Below the pieces are notes generated by a model. It was not told where the DNA came from. It worked only from the letters and a program-made list of their open reading frames with translations, and made no database searches. From positions 1 to 64,000 of the forward strand of contig URCH01000005.1 in NCBI GenBank assembly GCA_900546275.1: a stretch of DNA of 64,000 nucleotides, given 5' to 3'. Below are positions 62,589 through 64,000 of the stretch, one piece after another (position 1 is the first letter of the stretch; every line of letters begins with the position of its first letter). Origin of the DNA: an uncultured Mycoplasmatota bacterium. GTDB lineage: Bacteria; Bacillota_I; Bacilli_A; RF39; UBA660. Position numbers and translations under genes: made by a program.

Positions 62589-63284
62589 GTGAATAATAAT
62601 ATGAATGATATCTTATTAAAGAATGAGTTAGGAGAAAGTGCGACAGCAAAGGTTTTGAAACTTTTTAAATATAATGATGAAATATATATGTTGTACACAT
62701 TAAATGAAATAGATCCATCAAATTATATAAAATTATATGGAGTAAAATTGACAATGAATCCATCAACAAATCAAATATCTGCTTCTATGATAGATGATTC
62801 TGTATGGGGAAGTATTGTTTCTTTAATAAAAGAAATGGTTAAACCAGTACAGGAAAGAACAAACAATAATTTTATAGATTTGGATTCAAGAAATTTGACT
62901 TCTGTTGATTTGATTTCAAAAAGAATTTTCAAAATTAATAAAGATATGGCAGATTTGATTGTAAAAAATTCAACTTTACAACAACAAATTACTAATAATT
63001 CTAATCAACCTGTTCAAACTGTTCAATCTGAGCAAATAATAAATACTTCAAATATGGTAGCTCCATCTATGGAAACACAAACAAACTTAAATGCAACGTC
63101 AGCACAAGCTTCAACAGAGCAAATTCCAAGTAGCCAAAATAATTTGAATCAAAATCAGGTCTCACAAGAGTTAGATTATAAGGCATTATATGAAGAGCAA
63201 ACAAAAAACATTGAAACCTTAATGCAAGAAATAAATAGTTTGAAAAATAAATTATCTGCTATTGAAAATATATTAAAGGGTTAA
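62589..63284 (+). CDS. DUF1292-like domain protein with coiled-coil tail
   Basis: 231 aa, GTG start 8 nt after AAAGGAGGG. Residues 10-60 resemble DUF1292/YrzB domains (ATAKVLKLFKYNDEIYMLYTL). The middle (125-190) is Asn/Gln/Ser/Thr-rich and disordered, and the last 40 residues form a coiled coil (YEEQTKNIETLMQEINSLKN). No signal peptide. It is next to a partial gene of probable spore-coat type. Function unknown. Confidence 0.65.
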   Translation: MNNNMNDILLKNELGESATAKVLKLFKYNDEIYMLYTLNEIDPSNYIKLYGVKLTMNPSTNQISASMIDDSVWGSIVSLIKEMVKPVQERTNNNFIDLDSRNLTSVDLISKRIFKINKDMADLIVKNSTLQQQITNNSNQPVQTVQSEQIINTSNMVAPSMETQTNLNATSAQASTEQIPSSQNNLNQNQVSQELDYKALYEEQTKNIETLMQEINSLKNKLSAIENILKG

Positions 63285-63306
63285 CACATAAGTTTAACTC
63301 TTTTTT
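63278..63306 (+). terminator. terminator of DUF1292-like gene
   Basis: Stem GGGTTAA (63278-63284) / TTAACTC (63294-63300) with one G-U pair, six T after; it overlaps the stop codon. Confidence 0.75.
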
Positions 63307-63331
63307 CATAGAATTTTATAGAGGTGAATAT

Positions 63332-64000
63332 ATGAAGAATGCAATTAGATATTACTACAACATGAATGTAGATGATATTCACCAAAATAATAAAAATTAC
63401 AGATTTTATTACAATGGATACTTATATGTTTTAACATTATATGAAGATAATATAGAAAAAATAAATGAAATTTATAATATGCATGTAAGCATTTTGCAAA
63501 CAGGGTTGTACTGCCATCAGATTATTTTAAATATAGAAAATATGCCATTTACTAAATTGAATGAAAAAAACTATATTTTACTGAAAGTTTTAGCAAATAG
63601 CGAACAAGTAAACAAAAAAATTGATCTAGATGATATTATTTATTTTTCCAAATCATACGTTTTTCAAAAAAATAATAATATCGCAAAAAAGAGTTGGATA
63701 GATTTGTGGGGTGCAAAGACAGACTATATTGAGTATCAAATTAATCAATTTGGAATAAAATATCCCGTAATTAGTGAGGGGGCAAGTTATTATATAGGTA
63801 TGGCAGAGAATGCTATATCATATTTGGCTAATAATAAGTTAAATGAAGAATTAGCCTATTGCATTGCACATAGAAGATTAAACATAAATTCGACTTTGTA
63901 TGATTTATATAATCCAATTAATTTTATTGTTGATTATTCTGTCAGAGACGTCTGTGAATATGCTAAAAATGTATTTTTTGATAATAAAGAAAAATCATAT
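63332..64000 (+). CDS. partial gene, possible CotS/YutH-like spore coat kinase family
   Basis: ATG at 63332 after ATAGAGGTGAATAT opens a frame of 223 codons with no stop to the window end. The start NAIRYYYNMNVDDIHQNN and the segment GYLYVLTLYEDN read like the N-lobe of aminoglycoside-phosphotransferase-fold coat proteins; ISEGASYYIGMAENAISYL and AHRRLN...DLYNPINFIVDYSVRDVCEYAK are distinctive, but I cannot confirm the family. No signal peptide. If the family is right, this is a third spore-related gene after CotZ-like and collagen-like. The C terminus is outside the window. Confidence 0.55.
   Translation, partial: MKNAIRYYYNMNVDDIHQNNKNYRFYYNGYLYVLTLYEDNIEKINEIYNMHVSILQTGLYCHQIILNIENMPFTKLNEKNYILLKVLANSEQVNKKIDLDDIIYFSKSYVFQKNNNIAKKSWIDLWGAKTDYIEYQINQFGIKYPVISEGASYYIGMAENAISYLANNKLNEELAYCIAHRRLNINSTLYDLYNPINFIVDYSVRDVCEYAKNVFFDNKEKSY

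Noticed and set aside
1..64000. Mycoplasma-type genetic code (UGA as Trp)
   Set aside because: Several clear genes end with TGA, and Trp positions in SecA, TrpS and others are TGG.
1..64000. rRNA or tRNA genes
   Set aside because: No cloverleaf or rRNA signature was seen in the intergenic regions on either strand; a tool scan would be needed for certainty.

Overview
The window is a very A+T-rich stretch of a Bacillota chromosome. UGA is used as a stop (several genes end in TGA) and Trp is TGG, so the code is the standard bacterial one and not that of Mycoplasma. The hpf-secA order, an agr quorum-sensing locus, Gram-positive lipoproteins, near-consensus sigma-A promoters (TTGACA-16/17-TATAAT), strong GGAGG ribosome sites, and a CotZ-like and a collagen-like (BclA-type) spore-surface protein fit a sporulating or formerly sporulating, probably gut-associated, uncultured member of the Bacilli or a neighbouring class. 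That placement is inference.

Layout. 1-3081: the 3' end of a GLUG-repeat surface protein with a perfect 1323-bp tandem duplication, followed by two small FxLYD-like lipoproteins in one operon. 3181-5781: calcium P-type ATPase. 5892-8703: an agr system, with agrA-agrC on the plus strand converging on agrB-agrD on the minus strand; agrD (7945-8058) is a small gene with an unusual double-Cys peptide core. 9021-11125: cold-shock protein, TPR glycosyltransferase, and a collagen-like protein that seems to start at AUU. 11212-14318: hpf and secA. 14319-14842: a 524-bp intergenic region with no gene but many signals (three GTGCAC palindromes, a terminator, a three-way-junction RNA candidate and a second RNA candidate), upstream of a Ro-like DUF2828/vWA gene. 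16865-22767: a tightly packed cluster of DUF1848, an LRR membrane protein, a radical-SAM/SPASM enzyme, a small protein with a poly-Asn tail and a zinc-ribbon membrane protein, which may be an undescribed peptide-modification system. 22968-24181: an IS30-family insertion with 3-bp target duplication and a broken transposase.

24799-50052 is the centrepiece: four large secreted proteins built from cadherin-like beta-sandwich repeats. The first two (about 4800 and 2235 aa) end in dockerins; the last two (721 and 559 aa) begin with cohesin domains and end in a membrane anchor. There is no carbohydrate-active enzyme, so this looks like a cohesin-dockerin surface assembly (a giant adhesin array) and not a cellulosome. 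The 2235-aa protein may carry both a cohesin-like domain and a dockerin, making it a possible adaptor.

50140-64000: a triple helicase-associated-domain protein, an acyl-adenylate-forming enzyme, a hybrid sensor kinase, a membrane-anchored double thioredoxin, a PH-like protein, an extracytoplasmic protein, a CmpB-type membrane protein divergent from patatin-trpS, a DUF368 (PopT-type) lipid carrier transporter, a CotZ-like coat protein, a DUF1292-like protein and a gene running off the right edge. Promoter and terminator calls are by-eye matches and have not been tested.
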